In this document: piece by piece, positions 31,424-40,822 of the stretch | How the letters are laid out: every line of letters starts with the position of its first letter | How positions within the stretch are numbered: the first letter of the stretch is position 1 | Assembly: GCF_017798165.1 (NCBI RefSeq) | Contig: NZ_CP059068.1 | Coordinates: 2,728,001 to 2,792,000, forward strand | Reading direction: 5' to 3' | Origin: Rhodoferax sp. AJA081-3 | GTDB lineage: Bacteria; Pseudomonadota; Gammaproteobacteria; Burkholderiales; Burkholderiaceae_C | Length of the DNA stretch: 64,000 nucleotides | Made by a program: the position numbers and the translations under genes | The notes under the pieces: generated by a model | What the model saw: the letters and a program-made list of their open reading frames with translations, nothing else | Databases searched by the model: none | What the model was told of the DNA's origin: nothing

Positions 31424-32287
31424 ATGCACCGTCCCCGCCTTTTCTCCACCGCTACGCTGTTCGCCTTGGGCGCCATTTTTCTGTGGGGCACGCTGGCACC
31501 GCTGGGCGTGTTGCTGCAGCATGTGCCGCCGTTTCTGCTGACGGGCCTGGGCCTGCTGGTGGGCAGCCTGATTGCGCTGCCCTTGTCGGGCGGCAGCTTG
31601 TCCAGCATGCAAGTGCCGGTGCGCACGCTGGTGCTGGGTGTCTATGGGCTGTTTGGCTTTCACTTTTTGCTGTTCATTGCGCTGCGGCATGCACCCCCGG
31701 TGCAGGCCAACCTGGTCAATTACCTGTGGCCGCTGGGCATTGTGCTGATGGCGCCGCTGTTCCTGCCGGGCATGCGGCTGCGCGTGCTGCATGTGGCTGC
31801 GGCGCTGCTGGGTTTTGCCGGCGCGGCGCTGGCCATCGTGGGGGGCAGCGGCCAGGGCATGCAGGGCGGTTTTGCGTGGGGCTACCTACCGGCGCTGGCC
31901 TCGGCCTTTGTGTGGGCCAGTTATTCGCTGCTGACACGGCGCGTGCCGCCCTTCCCCAGCGCGGCCATTGGACTGTTTGGTCTGGCGTCGGGTCTGTTGT
32001 CCCTGCTGTGCCATGTGGCGCTGGAGCCATCCGTGGCACTGAGCACCACCGACTGGACCCTGATCGCCGCCATGGGCCTGGGCCCCTTGGGTGCGGCGTT
32101 TTACCTGTGGGATGCGGCGCTGAAGCGGGGAGACGCGCGGCAGATTGGGGTGTTGTCGTTTTTGACGCCGCTGCTGTCCACACTGGCGCTGCTGTGGGTG
32201 CGCCAGGAGGCGCCCAGCCCGTCCGTGGTGCTGGCTGCGGCCATGATCATCGGGGCGGCCATTTTGGGCTCCCGGGCCAAGGCATGA
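31424..32287 (+). CDS. DMT-superfamily (EamA) transporter
   Basis: 287 residues with ten hydrophobic segments and two EamA halves (first starting LFALGAIFLWGTLAPLGVLL, second FVWASYSLLTRRVPP). Inner-membrane exporter or importer of small metabolites such as amino acids; substrate unknown. It ends 15 bp before a dispersed repeat copy that abuts ptsI. Confidence 0.87.
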   Translation: MHRPRLFSTATLFALGAIFLWGTLAPLGVLLQHVPPFLLTGLGLLVGSLIALPLSGGSLSSMQVPVRTLVLGVYGLFGFHFLLFIALRHAPPVQANLVNYLWPLGIVLMAPLFLPGMRLRVLHVAAALLGFAGAALAIVGGSGQGMQGGFAWGYLPALASAFVWASYSLLTRRVPPFPSAAIGLFGLASGLLSLLCHVALEPSVALSTTDWTLIAAMGLGPLGAAFYLWDAALKRGDARQIGVLSFLTPLLSTLALLWVRQEAPSPSVVLAAAMIIGAAILGSRAKA

Positions 32288-32301
32288 TGGATCAAATCAG
32301 C

Positions 32302-32350
32302 CTCTAGCCCCCGTTGTTATTGATTATTAAGCTACAAATACAATAGCAAA
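32302..32350 (-). repeat. Dispersed short repeat copy F
   Basis: Reverse complement reads TTTGCTATTGTATTTGTAGC... ending ACGGGGGCTAGAG, matching copies E and G. It lies between two convergent genes. Confidence 0.6.
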
Positions 32351-34129
32351 TCAACTACCCGCCATCTCCAGCGCCGGGTCTTCGGCATCCCGCACACGCT
32401 GCGCCCAGGGTGTGAGCTTGCTGGTATCGGCGCGCAGAATCTCCTGCTTGACCGCAAGGATCTGCGCCGGGTGCATGGAGAAGCTGCGCAGGCCCAGGCC
32501 CAGCAGCAGCCGGGTCAACGCCACGTCCCCTGCCATCTCACCACACACACTCACGCCCTTGCCCTGGGCGCGGCATTCGGCAATGGTGTCGGCCACCAGA
32601 CGCAACACGGCGGGGTGTAACGGGTCGTACAGGTGGGCCACCGATTCATCCGCGCGGTCGATGGCCAGCGTGTACTGGATCAGGTCGTTGGTGCCAATGG
32701 ATAAAAAGTCAAAATATTTCAGGAACAGGCGCAGGCTCAGGGCCGCGGCCGGTATTTCGATCATCGCACCCAGCTTGACCGGGCCATAGGCCACGCCGCG
32801 GTTGTCCAATTGGGCGCGGGCCTGGTCCAGGTGGGCCAGGGTCTGGCGGATCTCGCGTGCGTGGGCCAGCATGGGCACCAGCAGGTGCACCTGGCCGTGG
32901 GCGGCGGCGCGCAGGATGGCGCGCAACTGCGTCAAAAACATGGCCGGGTCGGCCAGGCTCCAGCGGATGGCGCGCAGGCCCAGTGCGGGGTTCAGGTGGG
33001 CATCGTCGCGCAGGGAGTCGTCCAGCGGTTTGTCGGCGCCCACGTCCACTGTGCGAATGGTGACCGGCAGGCCCTGCATGCCTTCCACGGCGCGTTTATA
33101 GGCCTGGTACTGCTCTTCCTCGCCGGGCAGGCGGCCCTGGCGGCCCATGAACAAAAATTCGCTCCGGAACAGGCCCACGCCCACGGCGCCCGCCTTCACC
33201 GCGACCAGCGCGTCCTCCGGCATTTCGATATTGGCCAGCAACTCGACTTTTTCGCCGTCCATGGTGACGGAGGGCGTGTGCAGCAGGCGCTGCAGGCGGC
33301 CGCGCTCCAGCTCACGCTGGCGTTGTTTGAAGCCGTATTCGGCCAGGATGATGGGGGACGGGTCAACGATGACCACACCCGCATCACCGTCGATGATGAC
33401 CCAGTCGTCCTGGCGCACCAGTTGGCTGGCCAGGCGTGCACCCACCACGGCGGGGATGTCCATGCTGCGGGCCACGATGGCGGTGTGTGAGGTTTTGCCA
33501 CCCACATCGGTGATGAAGCCGGCAAACACACTTTGCTTGAACTGCAGCATGTCGGCCGGCGACAGGTCGTGCGCGATCAGAATCAGCGGCACATCCACCG
33601 TGTCGTCCAACAACAGGTCCTGCTGCGAGGACTTGCGGCCACCACGCTGGCTCGGGTGGGACACGATGGGGGAGCCCTTGCCCTTCATGGCGCGCAGGAT
33701 GCGTTCAACGATCTGCTCCAGGTCGGCCTTGCGCTCACGCAGGTACTCGTCCTCCATTTCGTCGAACTGGCGGGCGATGATCTCCAACTGCGTGGTCAGC
33801 GCCCATTCGGCGTTGTACAGGCGCTCGGTGATCCAGTGTTTGACGCCGCCGACCAGGTCGTCGTCCTGCAGCAGCATCAGGTGCACATCCAGCAGGGCGC
33901 CCAGTTCATGCGGCGCCTCCTTGGGGCCCATTTGGGTGATGGTTTCCTGCAGGCGGTGGATTTCGTCGATAACCGCGTTGCGGCCCATGCGTACGCGGTC
34001 GATTTCGGACTCGACCTCGTGGGCCTGCACAAAGTAGTGGGCTACATCCACGCGGCTGGAGGCCACCAGCACGGCGCGGCCAATCGCCACGCCGCGGGAT
34101 ACGTTGAGGCCGTGGATCGCGAAGGTCAT
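32351..34129 (-). CDS. ptsI: Phosphoenolpyruvate-protein phosphotransferase (enzyme I)
   Basis: 592 residues. Active-site His in GGKTSHTAIVARS (near residue 197), PEP-binding barrel with IEIPAAALSL and the catalytic Cys in VCGEMAGD near the C-terminus. It takes phosphate from PEP and passes it to HPr, encoded directly upstream 9 bp away. No sugar permease is seen, so this looks like the regulatory PTS common in betaproteobacteria. Confidence 0.95.
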   Translation of the reverse strand: MTFAIHGLNVSRGVAIGRAVLVASSRVDVAHYFVQAHEVESEIDRVRMGRNAVIDEIHRLQETITQMGPKEAPHELGALLDVHLMLLQDDDLVGGVKHWITERLYNAEWALTTQLEIIARQFDEMEDEYLRERKADLEQIVERILRAMKGKGSPIVSHPSQRGGRKSSQQDLLLDDTVDVPLILIAHDLSPADMLQFKQSVFAGFITDVGGKTSHTAIVARSMDIPAVVGARLASQLVRQDDWVIIDGDAGVVIVDPSPIILAEYGFKQRQRELERGRLQRLLHTPSVTMDGEKVELLANIEMPEDALVAVKAGAVGVGLFRSEFLFMGRQGRLPGEEEQYQAYKRAVEGMQGLPVTIRTVDVGADKPLDDSLRDDAHLNPALGLRAIRWSLADPAMFLTQLRAILRAAAHGQVHLLVPMLAHAREIRQTLAHLDQARAQLDNRGVAYGPVKLGAMIEIPAAALSLRLFLKYFDFLSIGTNDLIQYTLAIDRADESVAHLYDPLHPAVLRLVADTIAECRAQGKGVSVCGEMAGDVALTRLLLGLGLRSFSMHPAQILAVKQEILRADTSKLTPWAQRVRDAEDPALEMAGS

Positions 34130-34138
34130 CTAAAAACC

Positions 34139-34408
34139 CTATTCACCTTCGCCGAACTTGTCGGCGATCATGGCGAGCAATGCGTCCATCGCCTCCTGCT
34201 CACGGTCGCCTTCGGTATCGATGACAACCTCGGAGCCCAAGCCGGCGGCCAGCATCATCACACCCATGATGCTCTTGGCATTCACACGGCGTTCGCCTTT
34301 GGCAATCCACACTTCACATGGAAAGCTGCCCGCCAACTTGGTCAGCTTGGCCGACGCGCGGGCATGCAGGCCCAGTTTATTGCTGATGGTCGTTGATGTT
34401 TTGATCAT
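34139..34408 (-). CDS. ptsH: Phosphocarrier protein HPr
   Basis: 89 residues from ATG 34408. Phosphorylation His in NKLGLHARASAKL and the regulatory Ser46-like position in AKSIMGVMMLAA. The start lies inside the end of the upstream IIA gene (32-bp overlap, different frame), suggesting coupled translation. It relays phosphate from enzyme I to the IIA protein. Confidence 0.95.
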   Translation of the reverse strand: MIKTSTTISNKLGLHARASAKLTKLAGSFPCEVWIAKGERRVNAKSIMGVMMLAAGLGSEVVIDTEGDREQEAMDALLAMIADKFGEGE

Positions 34409-34823
34409 GCGGTTTTCGGGTCTGATTTTGGGGCGCGGTGACGGCAACTTGCATGATGCATTGGGTACCGCCGGACATGGCACGGGCCACCAGGATGTCC
34501 AGGGGTTCGTGGCGGTAGTTGACGGTGCGCAGCAGCATGGGCAGGTTGACACCGGCGACCAGCTTGGAATGCACGCCGTCCACCACCTTTTGTGCCACAT
34601 TGCAGGGCGTTGCGCCAAACACATCGGTCAGGACCAGGGTGTTGGGCGCACCCAGCTGTTGCAGCAATGCCAGGGCGGTCAGGCGGGTGATTTCGGGCGC
34701 CTCGTTGGGCAACACGTCCAGCGCCAACACGCCACCCGACGACTCGGGGTACACGTGCAACACACACTCCCGCAAAGCACTGGCCAGCGGTGCATGGGCG
34801 ATGATGAGGATGCCGGTGTTCAT
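34377..34823 (-). CDS. PTS IIA component, mannose family
   Basis: 148 residues. Mannose-type IIA fold with phospho-His10 (GILIIAHAPLASAL) and the LVLTDVFGATPCN motif. The last ~15 residues (Gln/His/Asn-rich) are encoded in the overlap with ptsH and look non-structural. With HPr and enzyme I and no IIB/IIC nearby it probably acts in regulation rather than sugar uptake. Confidence 0.9.
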   Translation of the reverse strand: MNTGILIIAHAPLASALRECVLHVYPESSGGVLALDVLPNEAPEITRLTALALLQQLGAPNTLVLTDVFGATPCNVAQKVVDGVHSKLVAGVNLPMLLRTVNYRHEPLDILVARAMSGGTQCIMQVAVTAPQNQTRKPHDQNINDHQQ

Positions 34824-34886
34824 GGGGGTATTGGAGTCGATTATGGCTGCTTTGCCTACACCGATGGCCCCTCCCCCATCGTGGCC

Positions 34887-35417
34887 TTAACGCAGGCTTA
34901 GCTCAGAAAACAACAGTTCGGTCATCTCGGGGCGCAGCGTGGGCGCGTAGACGGCCACGTGGAAAAGGTCTGTCCCTTTGTTCAACCAGAGTAGTTGGGC
35001 CTGTACCGCGCTGCCGTCGGGGCGTTTGCCATCCAACTTTTCCGGGTTCAGGACCGTCTTGACCTGTCCGGTGCTGGGCGTGGCAGGCTGGGGCGAGGGC
35101 CCCGGTGGAGCGGTGGCTTGCATGGCGGCCAAGGTGGCCTGGCGCCAAGCCTGGTGTGTGCCCTGCAGCTGTGCCAAGTCCGCCACCCGCACATGGCTGA
35201 TGGCATACAGGGCACCCGATGCTTCGCAGCCCGACATGCGCATCGTCACGTCTGCCGGGCCCAGTGGCAACTGGCGCTCGGCATGGTCTGGCTTGCAGGG
35301 TAACCATGCGACCAGACCTTGCAGGGGCACCTCGCGCCAGTTCAGGGCGGGGCTGCAGGCGAGCACGGTAGCAGCCAGCGACAGGGCTGCCAGACTGCGC
35401 CGGTAGTGCAGCCTCAC
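34887..35417 (-). CDS. Putative lipoprotein
   Basis: 176 residues. N-terminal signal with a lipobox-like LAATVLAC, so probably membrane-anchored by lipid at the Cys. The mature part contains two further Cys (LPCKPD, SGCEAS) that could pair, and a Pro-rich linker. Unknown function; the start overlaps the stop of the upstream DUF4197 gene by 4 bp. Confidence 0.7.
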   Translation of the reverse strand: MRLHYRRSLAALSLAATVLACSPALNWREVPLQGLVAWLPCKPDHAERQLPLGPADVTMRMSGCEASGALYAISHVRVADLAQLQGTHQAWRQATLAAMQATAPPGPSPQPATPSTGQVKTVLNPEKLDGKRPDGSAVQAQLLWLNKGTDLFHVAVYAPTLRPEMTELLFSELSLR

Positions 35418-36118
35418 TTGAGCGCGCCGAACACCTTGGTCAGGATGGCGCTGCCGTAGCCGACCGGGTTCTGGCGGATTTTCTTTTCCTCTTCGGAGAT
35501 CATGAAGAACAGGCCATCCAGCGTCTTGCCGGTGACGTACTGCTGGATGTTGGCGTCTTCTTTCCTCAACAAGCCCACCTCTGCGGCCTTGCCGGCCACC
35601 TCGTTGTACTTGTCGACCAGACCCACCTTCTCGGTGGCGCGCGTCACCACAGGCAAGAACGTCACAGCCAGTGCTGGTCGTGTTTTGGAGGCAAAGAAGT
35701 CCGTCACAGCGGTGTTGCCACCGGCCAGGATGCCCTTGGCGTCGTTGACACTCATGGTCTGTACGGCGTTGCTGAGCAGGCCCTTGGCCTGGGGCACTGC
35801 AGCCTCGGCGCCCCGGTTCATGGCGGTGATCAACTCGTCCACACGCCCGCCCTGGCCAAAGCGGCGCAGCAGATTGGCCGCGTCGTTCAGGGCACCGGGC
35901 AGGTTGATGCGAACGCGGTCATTGCCCAGGAACCCGTTTTCAGCGCCCAGGATGCCGATGGCCGACAAGGCCCCTTTTTCCAGCGCCTCTTTCAGCCCCT
36001 TGGTCGCATCGGTGTTGCTGAGGTCGGCCAGGCTCAAGGCGTAGGCCTGGTGCCAGGTGCTGACGGTCAACAGGGTGAGCAGCGATGCAGAGCGGGCGGT
36101 AAAGAGGCGGCGGTCCAT
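35414..36118 (-). CDS. DUF4197 periplasmic protein
   Basis: 234 residues from ATG 36118, preferred because an export signal follows (RRLFTARSASLLTLLTVSTWHQAYA). The core (GLKEALEKGALSAIGILG ... YVTGKTLDGLFFMISEEEKKIRQNPVGYGSAILTKVFG) is the DUF4197 family, helical, function unknown. Coupled to the downstream lipoprotein gene. Confidence 0.85.
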   Translation of the reverse strand: MDRRLFTARSASLLTLLTVSTWHQAYALSLADLSNTDATKGLKEALEKGALSAIGILGAENGFLGNDRVRINLPGALNDAANLLRRFGQGGRVDELITAMNRGAEAAVPQAKGLLSNAVQTMSVNDAKGILAGGNTAVTDFFASKTRPALAVTFLPVVTRATEKVGLVDKYNEVAGKAAEVGLLRKEDANIQQYVTGKTLDGLFFMISEEEKKIRQNPVGYGSAILTKVFGALK

Positions 36119-36137
36119 GGTGTGTGTGCTTTCGGGA

Positions 36138-36593
36138 TCAGTCTTTGCGGAAGGCGTCGTGGCAGGTTTTGCAGCTGCCACCTACGCCTGCCATTGTCGC
36201 CTTGATGTTGTCCAGATTTCCGGTCTTCGCTGCCGCGCTGAACTTAGCCATTTCGACCTGCATTTTGTTGGCGTAGTCGTTGAACTTGGCCTTGTCGGTC
36301 CAGACTTCGGGTTTGGCCCGGTTGTCACGGCCCTTGTCCGTGCCATCGCCAAACGCTACCCAGGGCAGTTTGCCGGTGAATTCTGCAACGGCGGCACTCT
36401 CGGCCGCCACTTTGGCGTCAAACGGCGCTTTGCCGGACGCCATGGCGGCGACGCGACTGAAGTTTTGCTGCATCACAAACAGCGCGCTTTGGCGGTATTT
36501 GATCGCGTCTTCAGGCTTGGCAAACTGGGCAGCTGCCGGAAACGCCATTGCGGTAACCGAGAGCGCGAGTGCGAGGGATGCAAGTTTCTTCAT
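36138..36593 (-). CDS. Cytochrome c' (class II)
   Basis: 151 residues with a Sec signal (ending AAA) and a C-terminal haem-binding CKTCH near residue 143, the class II four-helix layout. The helix 1 region (EDAIKYRQSALFVMQQNF) fits. Periplasmic; cytochromes c' bind NO and CO and can protect against nitrosative stress. Divergent from a cytochrome b561 gene 202 bp away, its likely membrane partner. Confidence 0.92.
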   Translation of the reverse strand: MKKLASLALALSVTAMAFPAAAQFAKPEDAIKYRQSALFVMQQNFSRVAAMASGKAPFDAKVAAESAAVAEFTGKLPWVAFGDGTDKGRDNRAKPEVWTDKAKFNDYANKMQVEMAKFSAAAKTGNLDNIKATMAGVGGSCKTCHDAFRKD

Positions 36594-36795
36594 GGGTTGT
36601 GCCTAGAATAAATGGGGTTGACGGGAGGGGACCGAGATCAGAGTCTATGCGTGACGGCCGGTTTCGGCTATCGGTAGGGGCTAGGGTATTCACCCATGAC
36701 AGGGTTTCCGCACGCCCGTCGGCGGGTGCTAAATTCGCCCTTTGCTCCGGTATCGGGCGGCGCCCGACCATACAACATGCACGAGGAGATACGCG

Positions 36796-37455
36796 GTGAA
36801 CAAGGTGAGGGTTTGGGATCTGCCAACACGGGTTTTCCACTGGGGGCTGGTTCTGTGCCTGGTGGGGCTGGTTGTCACCGGAAAGATAGGCGGCGAGACT
36901 ATGGCCTGGCATTTCCGCCTCGGTTATACGGTTTTGAGCCTGTTGCTGTTTCGCTTGGTGTGGGGTTTTATGGGAGGCCACTGGTCGCGGTTTAACGTGT
37001 TTGTTGTCGGACCCGGGGCCATTTGGCGCTACTTGCAGGTGCGTGATGCGTCGCCTTCGGCGGGCCACAACCCGCTGGGGGCTCTGTCCGTGCTGGCCTT
37101 GTTGGGGTTTGCTGTGTTGCAGGTGGCCACGGGACTGATCAGTGATGACGAAATTGCGACGTCCGGGCCCTTGGCCAAGATGGTCTCTGGCGCCTGGGTG
37201 GGCAAGGCCACGTATTACCACAATGCGATTGGCCAATATGTTTTGTATGCACTGGTGCTGCTGCACCTGGTGGCAATGGTTTTCTACCGTTTCAAGCGCA
37301 AGGTGAACCTGGTGCCTGCCATGTGGCACGGTGACCGTACGCTTGCCGACGCACATACCAGCGCTCGGGATGACGGCAAGTCCCGCCTTGTGGCCTTGGT
37401 CGTGTTCAGCGTATGTGCGGGTTTGGTCACGGGATTGGTGCAATGGGCAGGTTAA
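36796..37455 (+). CDS. Cytochrome b561 (Ni/Fe-hydrogenase b-type family)
   Basis: 219 residues from GTG 36796, with GAGGAG at 36783-36788; the next upstream start would have no ribosome site. Four main transmembrane helices carry the haem-binding His (RVFHWGL, WHFRLGY, YYHNAIGQYVLYALVLLHLVAMV). Di-haem membrane electron carrier, often partnered with a periplasmic cytochrome c such as the divergent cytochrome c'. Confidence 0.9.
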   Translation: MNKVRVWDLPTRVFHWGLVLCLVGLVVTGKIGGETMAWHFRLGYTVLSLLLFRLVWGFMGGHWSRFNVFVVGPGAIWRYLQVRDASPSAGHNPLGALSVLALLGFAVLQVATGLISDDEIATSGPLAKMVSGAWVGKATYYHNAIGQYVLYALVLLHLVAMVFYRFKRKVNLVPAMWHGDRTLADAHTSARDDGKSRLVALVVFSVCAGLVTGLVQWAG

Positions 37456-37967
37456 GGGAAAAAACGGCGCCAGCGCCGCTGGGTGGCGCTGAGATGCGGG
37501 TCCTGGTCCCTGCCTCGGCGTCCGAGCTGGATGCGGTCCGCAGCCTGTTTGTGGAGTACGCCAGCACGCTGAATGTGGATTTGTGTTTCCAGAATTTCAA
37601 CGTGGAATTGGCAACCCTGCCCGGGGAATACGCCGCACCGCGTGGTGGCCTCTTGCTGGCCACGGTCGACGGCGAACTCGCCGGTTGCTGCGCCATGCGC
37701 CCGCTGGATGCGGTGGATTATCCCAATGCGTGTGAAATGAAACGCCTGTATGTTCGCCCGGCCTACCGCGGTTTGCGTCTGGGGCGCACCCTGGCGGAAA
37801 CCATTCTGGAAACCGCGCGGGTGGCGGGTTATGACTGCATCCTGCTGGACACGCTCAATGACATGGAAGCTGCGCGTGCGCTGTACCAGGAACTGGGTTT
37901 TGAAGACATTCCACCCTACTACTACAACCCGATTGCAGGTGCCCACTACCTGAAAGCGGAGCTGTAG
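37443..37967 (+). CDS. GNAT-family N-acetyltransferase
   Basis: 174 residues from ATG 37443 (13-bp overlap with the cytochrome b561 gene); ATG 37494 is an equally possible start and begins the conserved fold. Acetyl-CoA site RPAYRGLRLGRTLAE (motif A, R-x-x-R-G-x-R-x-G-like) and C-terminal ALYQELGFEDIPPYYYNP. The substrate is unknown. Confidence 0.85.
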   Translation: MGRLREKTAPAPLGGAEMRVLVPASASELDAVRSLFVEYASTLNVDLCFQNFNVELATLPGEYAAPRGGLLLATVDGELAGCCAMRPLDAVDYPNACEMKRLYVRPAYRGLRLGRTLAETILETARVAGYDCILLDTLNDMEAARALYQELGFEDIPPYYYNPIAGAHYLKAEL

Positions 37968-37994
37968 AAAAGAAAAGCCCCGGTCACGCCGGGG
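37966..37994 (-). terminator. Terminator of the peroxiredoxin gene
   Basis: Minus-strand hairpin CCCCGG/CCGGGG followed by CTTTTCTTTTC, 37 bp beyond the peroxiredoxin stop; it may also serve the convergent acetyltransferase gene. Confidence 0.75.
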
Positions 37995-38030
37995 TAACCG
38001 GCGGCCAGGGCTCAGCAGGCGCTTGTGGAA

Positions 38031-38537
38031 TTAGGCTTTGGCTTGTGCGAGCAAGGTGGCGGCGTCACTCACTTCAAACTTGCCAGGGCCTTCGATGTTC
38101 AGCGACGCCACTTTGCCGTCCTTGACCAGCATTGAATAACGGTTGCTGCGCAGGCCCATGCCCTTGCTCGTCAAGTCCAGTGTCAGGCCCGTTGCTTGTG
38201 CAAACGCGGCGCTGCCATCGGCCAGCATGCGCACTTTACCGGCGGTCTTCTGGTCACGCGCCCAGGCGCCCATGACAAAGGCGTCGTTGACGCTCAGGCA
38301 CCAGATCTCGTCAACACCGGCAGCCTTGAAGGCAGCCTCATTCTCCACATAACCGGGCACGTGTTTGGCAGAGCAAGTGGGTGTAAAAGCCCCGGGCAAC
38401 GCAAACAGCGCAATGGTCTTGCCGGCAGTGGCCTTGGCCACATCCACGGGGTTGGGGCCAATGCTGCAGCCTTCGCCTTCGACTTCTGAAAATTCCATCA
38501 GGGTGGTTGCGGGAAGGGTGTCGCCTACTTTGATCAT
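38031..38537 (-). CDS. Peroxiredoxin (Prx5/AhpE-like)
   Basis: 168 residues. Peroxidatic Cys in GAFTPTCSAKHVPGY (near residue 51) with the T-x-x-C motif; LRSNRYSMLVKDGKV is the usual Prx5 Arg-containing strand. Glutaredoxin- or thiol-dependent peroxide reductase of the cytoplasm. Confidence 0.92.
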   Translation of the reverse strand: MIKVGDTLPATTLMEFSEVEGEGCSIGPNPVDVAKATAGKTIALFALPGAFTPTCSAKHVPGYVENEAAFKAAGVDEIWCLSVNDAFVMGAWARDQKTAGKVRMLADGSAAFAQATGLTLDLTSKGMGLRSNRYSMLVKDGKVASLNIEGPGKFEVSDAATLLAQAKA

Positions 38538-38590
38538 GTCTGTACCTCTAGGTATTGTTGGTTGGGGTTGGGAATGGTTTGCACTAATGC

Positions 38591-38616
38591 AAACGGCCCA
38601 CGATTGTGGGCCGTTT
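38591..38616 (-). terminator. Likely terminator of the S10 operon
   Basis: Perfect 11-bp stem AAACGGCCCAC/GTGGGCCGTTT with a GATT loop, 34 bp after the rpsQ stop. The T-run is short, so efficiency is uncertain. Confidence 0.6.
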
Positions 38617-38649
38617 GAGGGTAGGCTGTCGGCCTAGAGGGCAAGCCCT

Positions 38650-38919
38650 TTAGACTTCGATGGCCTTTTGCACCAAGCGGGTCGCAACCCAGTTCTTGGT
38701 CTTGGAAATCGGACGGCTTTCCGTGATTTCAATCATGTCGCCCATGTGGTACTCACCCTTTTCGTCATGGGCGTGGTACTTGCTGGACTTGGCAACGATC
38801 TTGCCATACAGCTCGTGCTTGACACGGCGTTCGATCAGTACAGTGACTGTCTTCGAACGCTTGTCGCTGACCACCTTGCCAATCAAGGTGCGCTTGAGGG
38901 ATTTTTTAGCTTCCGTCAT
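38650..38919 (-). CDS. rpsQ: 30S ribosomal protein S17
   Basis: 89 residues, OB-fold 16S-binding protein ([29 protein letters not shown]). Last gene of the block: the next usual gene, rplN (L14), is absent and a terminator hairpin follows, so the spc operon is elsewhere. Confidence 0.98.
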   Translation of the reverse strand: MTEAKKSLKRTLIGKVVSDKRSKTVTVLIERRVKHELYGKIVAKSSKYHAHDEKGEYHMGDMIEITESRPISKTKNWVATRLVQKAIEV

Positions 38920-38929
38920 TTATCGCTCC

Positions 38930-39136
38930 TTATTTGGCGGACTTGTCAGCGGCTTGCTTCTCGACAAGAATGGTCTTGGCGCGGGCAATGTCACGGCGCG
39001 CAGTGCGGATCGTGGCTGTGTTGGTGAGTTGTTGCGTGGCTTTTTGCATACGCAGGCCAAAGTGTGCTTTTTGCAGCGCTTTGACTTCCGTCTTCAGACC
39101 ATCAACGTCTTTTTTGCGCAGTTCAGTAGTTTTCAT
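38930..39136 (-). CDS. rpmC: 50S ribosomal protein L29
   Basis: 68 residues, two-helix hairpin protein near the peptide exit ([39 protein letters not shown]). Position between rplP and rpsQ is canonical. Confidence 0.97.
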   Translation of the reverse strand: MKTTELRKKDVDGLKTEVKALQKAHFGLRMQKATQQLTNTATIRTARRDIARAKTILVEKQAADKSAK

Positions 39137-39151
39137 ATCAATTGCTCCTGA

Positions 39152-39568
39152 TTACTGGCCAATCATGCGGGCCACGAAGGTGGTACGCAAAGGCAGTTTG
39201 GCAGCTGCCAAACGGAACGCTTCACGTGCCAGCTCTTCAGACACGCCGACGATTTCAAACACGATCTTACCGGGCTGGATTTCAGCCACGTAGTACTCGG
39301 GGTTACCTTTACCGTTACCCATACGCACTTCAGCAGGCTTTTGGGAAATTGGCTTGTCAGGGAACACACGAATCCAGATACGACCACCACGCTTCACGTG
39401 ACGCGAAATGGCACGGCGTGCCGCTTCGATCTGGCGAGCTGTCAAACGGCCGCGATCCGTACATTTCAGACCGAAGTCACCGAAAGCGACCGAGCTGCCT
39501 CGTGTCGCGATGCCAGTGTTACGGCCCTTTTGCTCTTTGCGGTATTTCCGGCGAGCGGGTTGCAACAT
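39152..39568 (-). CDS. rplP: 50S ribosomal protein L16
   Basis: 138 residues; [19 protein letters not shown] start and the [15 protein letters not shown] loop near the tRNA sites are typical. Starts 2 bp after the rpsC stop. Confidence 0.98.
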   Translation of the reverse strand: MLQPARRKYRKEQKGRNTGIATRGSSVAFGDFGLKCTDRGRLTARQIEAARRAISRHVKRGGRIWIRVFPDKPISQKPAEVRMGNGKGNPEYYVAEIQPGKIVFEIVGVSEELAREAFRLAAAKLPLRTTFVARMIGQ

Positions 39569-39570
39569 AG

Positions 39571-40467
39571 TTATTCTCCTTTACCGTCAGCTGCTGCAGC
39601 TGGCGCGGCGACTTTGCGAACGCGCTTAACGGTGGGTTTATCGGCGTCGGCACCGGAAGCCCCTACAGGCTTGTCGCTACCATCGGCGGGTGCCGCATTG
39701 CTGCCTTCGGGGCGACGGGCGCCACGGGGAGCAGGACGGTCAGAACCAGGGCGGGCACCGCCACGGTCATCGCGGCGTGGGCCACGTGGACGACGCTCTT
39801 CTTCAGCACGGGGCTCAACGGCGGCCGGCAGGTCGTTACGACCCAGCGTGTCACCCTTGTAGACCCAGACCTTCACGCCAATAATGCCGTAAGTGGTCTT
39901 GGCTTCGGAAGTACCGTAGTCAATGTCAGCGCGCAGTGTGTGGAGTGGCACGCGACCTTCGCGGTACCACTCGCAACGTGCGATTTCAATGCCGTTCAGA
40001 CGACCGGACGACATGATCTTGATGCCCAGGGCACCCAGACGCATGGCGTTTTGCATGGCGCGCTTCATGGCACGGCGGAACATGATCCGCTTTTCCAATT
40101 GCTGCGTAATGCTGTCGGCGATCAGCTTGGCATCGATTTCAGGCTTGCGCACTTCTTCGATGTTCACTGCCACTGGCACGCCGAGCTGCTTGCCCAGGTC
40201 GCGCTTGAGGTTTTCGATGTCTTCGCCTTTCTTGCCGATCACCACACCCGGACGTGCCGAGAAAATGGTGATACGGGCGTTCTTGGCAGGACGCTCGATC
40301 AGGATGCGCGAAACTGAAGCATTCTTCAGCTTGGCCTTGAGGTATTCACGAACCTTGATGTCTTCGGCCAACATGCCGGCGAAATCACGGTTGCTGGCGT
40401 ACCAGCGTGAAGACCAGTTGCGGCTAATCGACAAGCGAAAGCCGGTTGGGTGGATTTTTTGTCCCAT
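39571..40467 (-). CDS. rpsC: 30S ribosomal protein S3 with long C-terminal tail
   Basis: 298 residues from ATG 40467 ([12 protein letters not shown]). The KH domain ([15 protein letters not shown]) and C-terminal S3 domain are complete by about residue 210. The remaining ~80 residues are an Arg/Asp/Gly/Pro/Ala-rich low-complexity tail, longer than the 233-residue E. coli protein. mRNA-entry helicase protein of the 30S. Confidence 0.97.
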   Translation of the reverse strand: MGQKIHPTGFRLSISRNWSSRWYASNRDFAGMLAEDIKVREYLKAKLKNASVSRILIERPAKNARITIFSARPGVVIGKKGEDIENLKRDLGKQLGVPVAVNIEEVRKPEIDAKLIADSITQQLEKRIMFRRAMKRAMQNAMRLGALGIKIMSSGRLNGIEIARCEWYREGRVPLHTLRADIDYGTSEAKTTYGIIGVKVWVYKGDTLGRNDLPAAVEPRAEEERRPRGPRRDDRGGARPGSDRPAPRGARRPEGSNAAPADGSDKPVGASGADADKPTVKRVRKVAAPAAAADGKGE

Positions 40468-40483
40468 ATCTTCCTGGCCTCTT

Positions 40484-40819
40484 TCAGTTACCAACCGTCA
40501 CGTACACATGGCACGTGGGTTTTCTGATTTGGTTGCCGCGGCCTTTGGCGCGGGCCGTGAAGCGACGCAGTGACGCGCCTTGTTCGACGTAGATGGTCTT
40601 AACCTTCAACTCGTCGATGTCGGCACCGTCATTGTGCTCAGCGTTGGCAATAGCGGACTCCAGAACCTTCTTGATGATCACGGCAGCTTTTTTCTGCGTG
40701 AATTGCAAGATGTTCAGGGCTTGGTCCACTTTCTTGCCGCGAATCAGATCCGCGACCAGACGGCCTTTGTCGACCGACAAACGGACGCCACGAAGGGTTG
40801 CACGTGTTTCCATGGTCAA
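40484..40819 (-). CDS. rplV: 50S ribosomal protein L22
   Basis: 111 residues; [23 protein letters not shown] and the C-terminal beta-hairpin ([20 protein letters not shown]) that lines the exit tunnel. Confidence 0.98.
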   Translation of the reverse strand: MTMETRATLRGVRLSVDKGRLVADLIRGKKVDQALNILQFTQKKAAVIIKKVLESAIANAEHNDGADIDELKVKTIYVEQGASLRRFTARAKGRGNQIRKPTCHVYVTVGN

Positions 40820-40822
40820 TCC

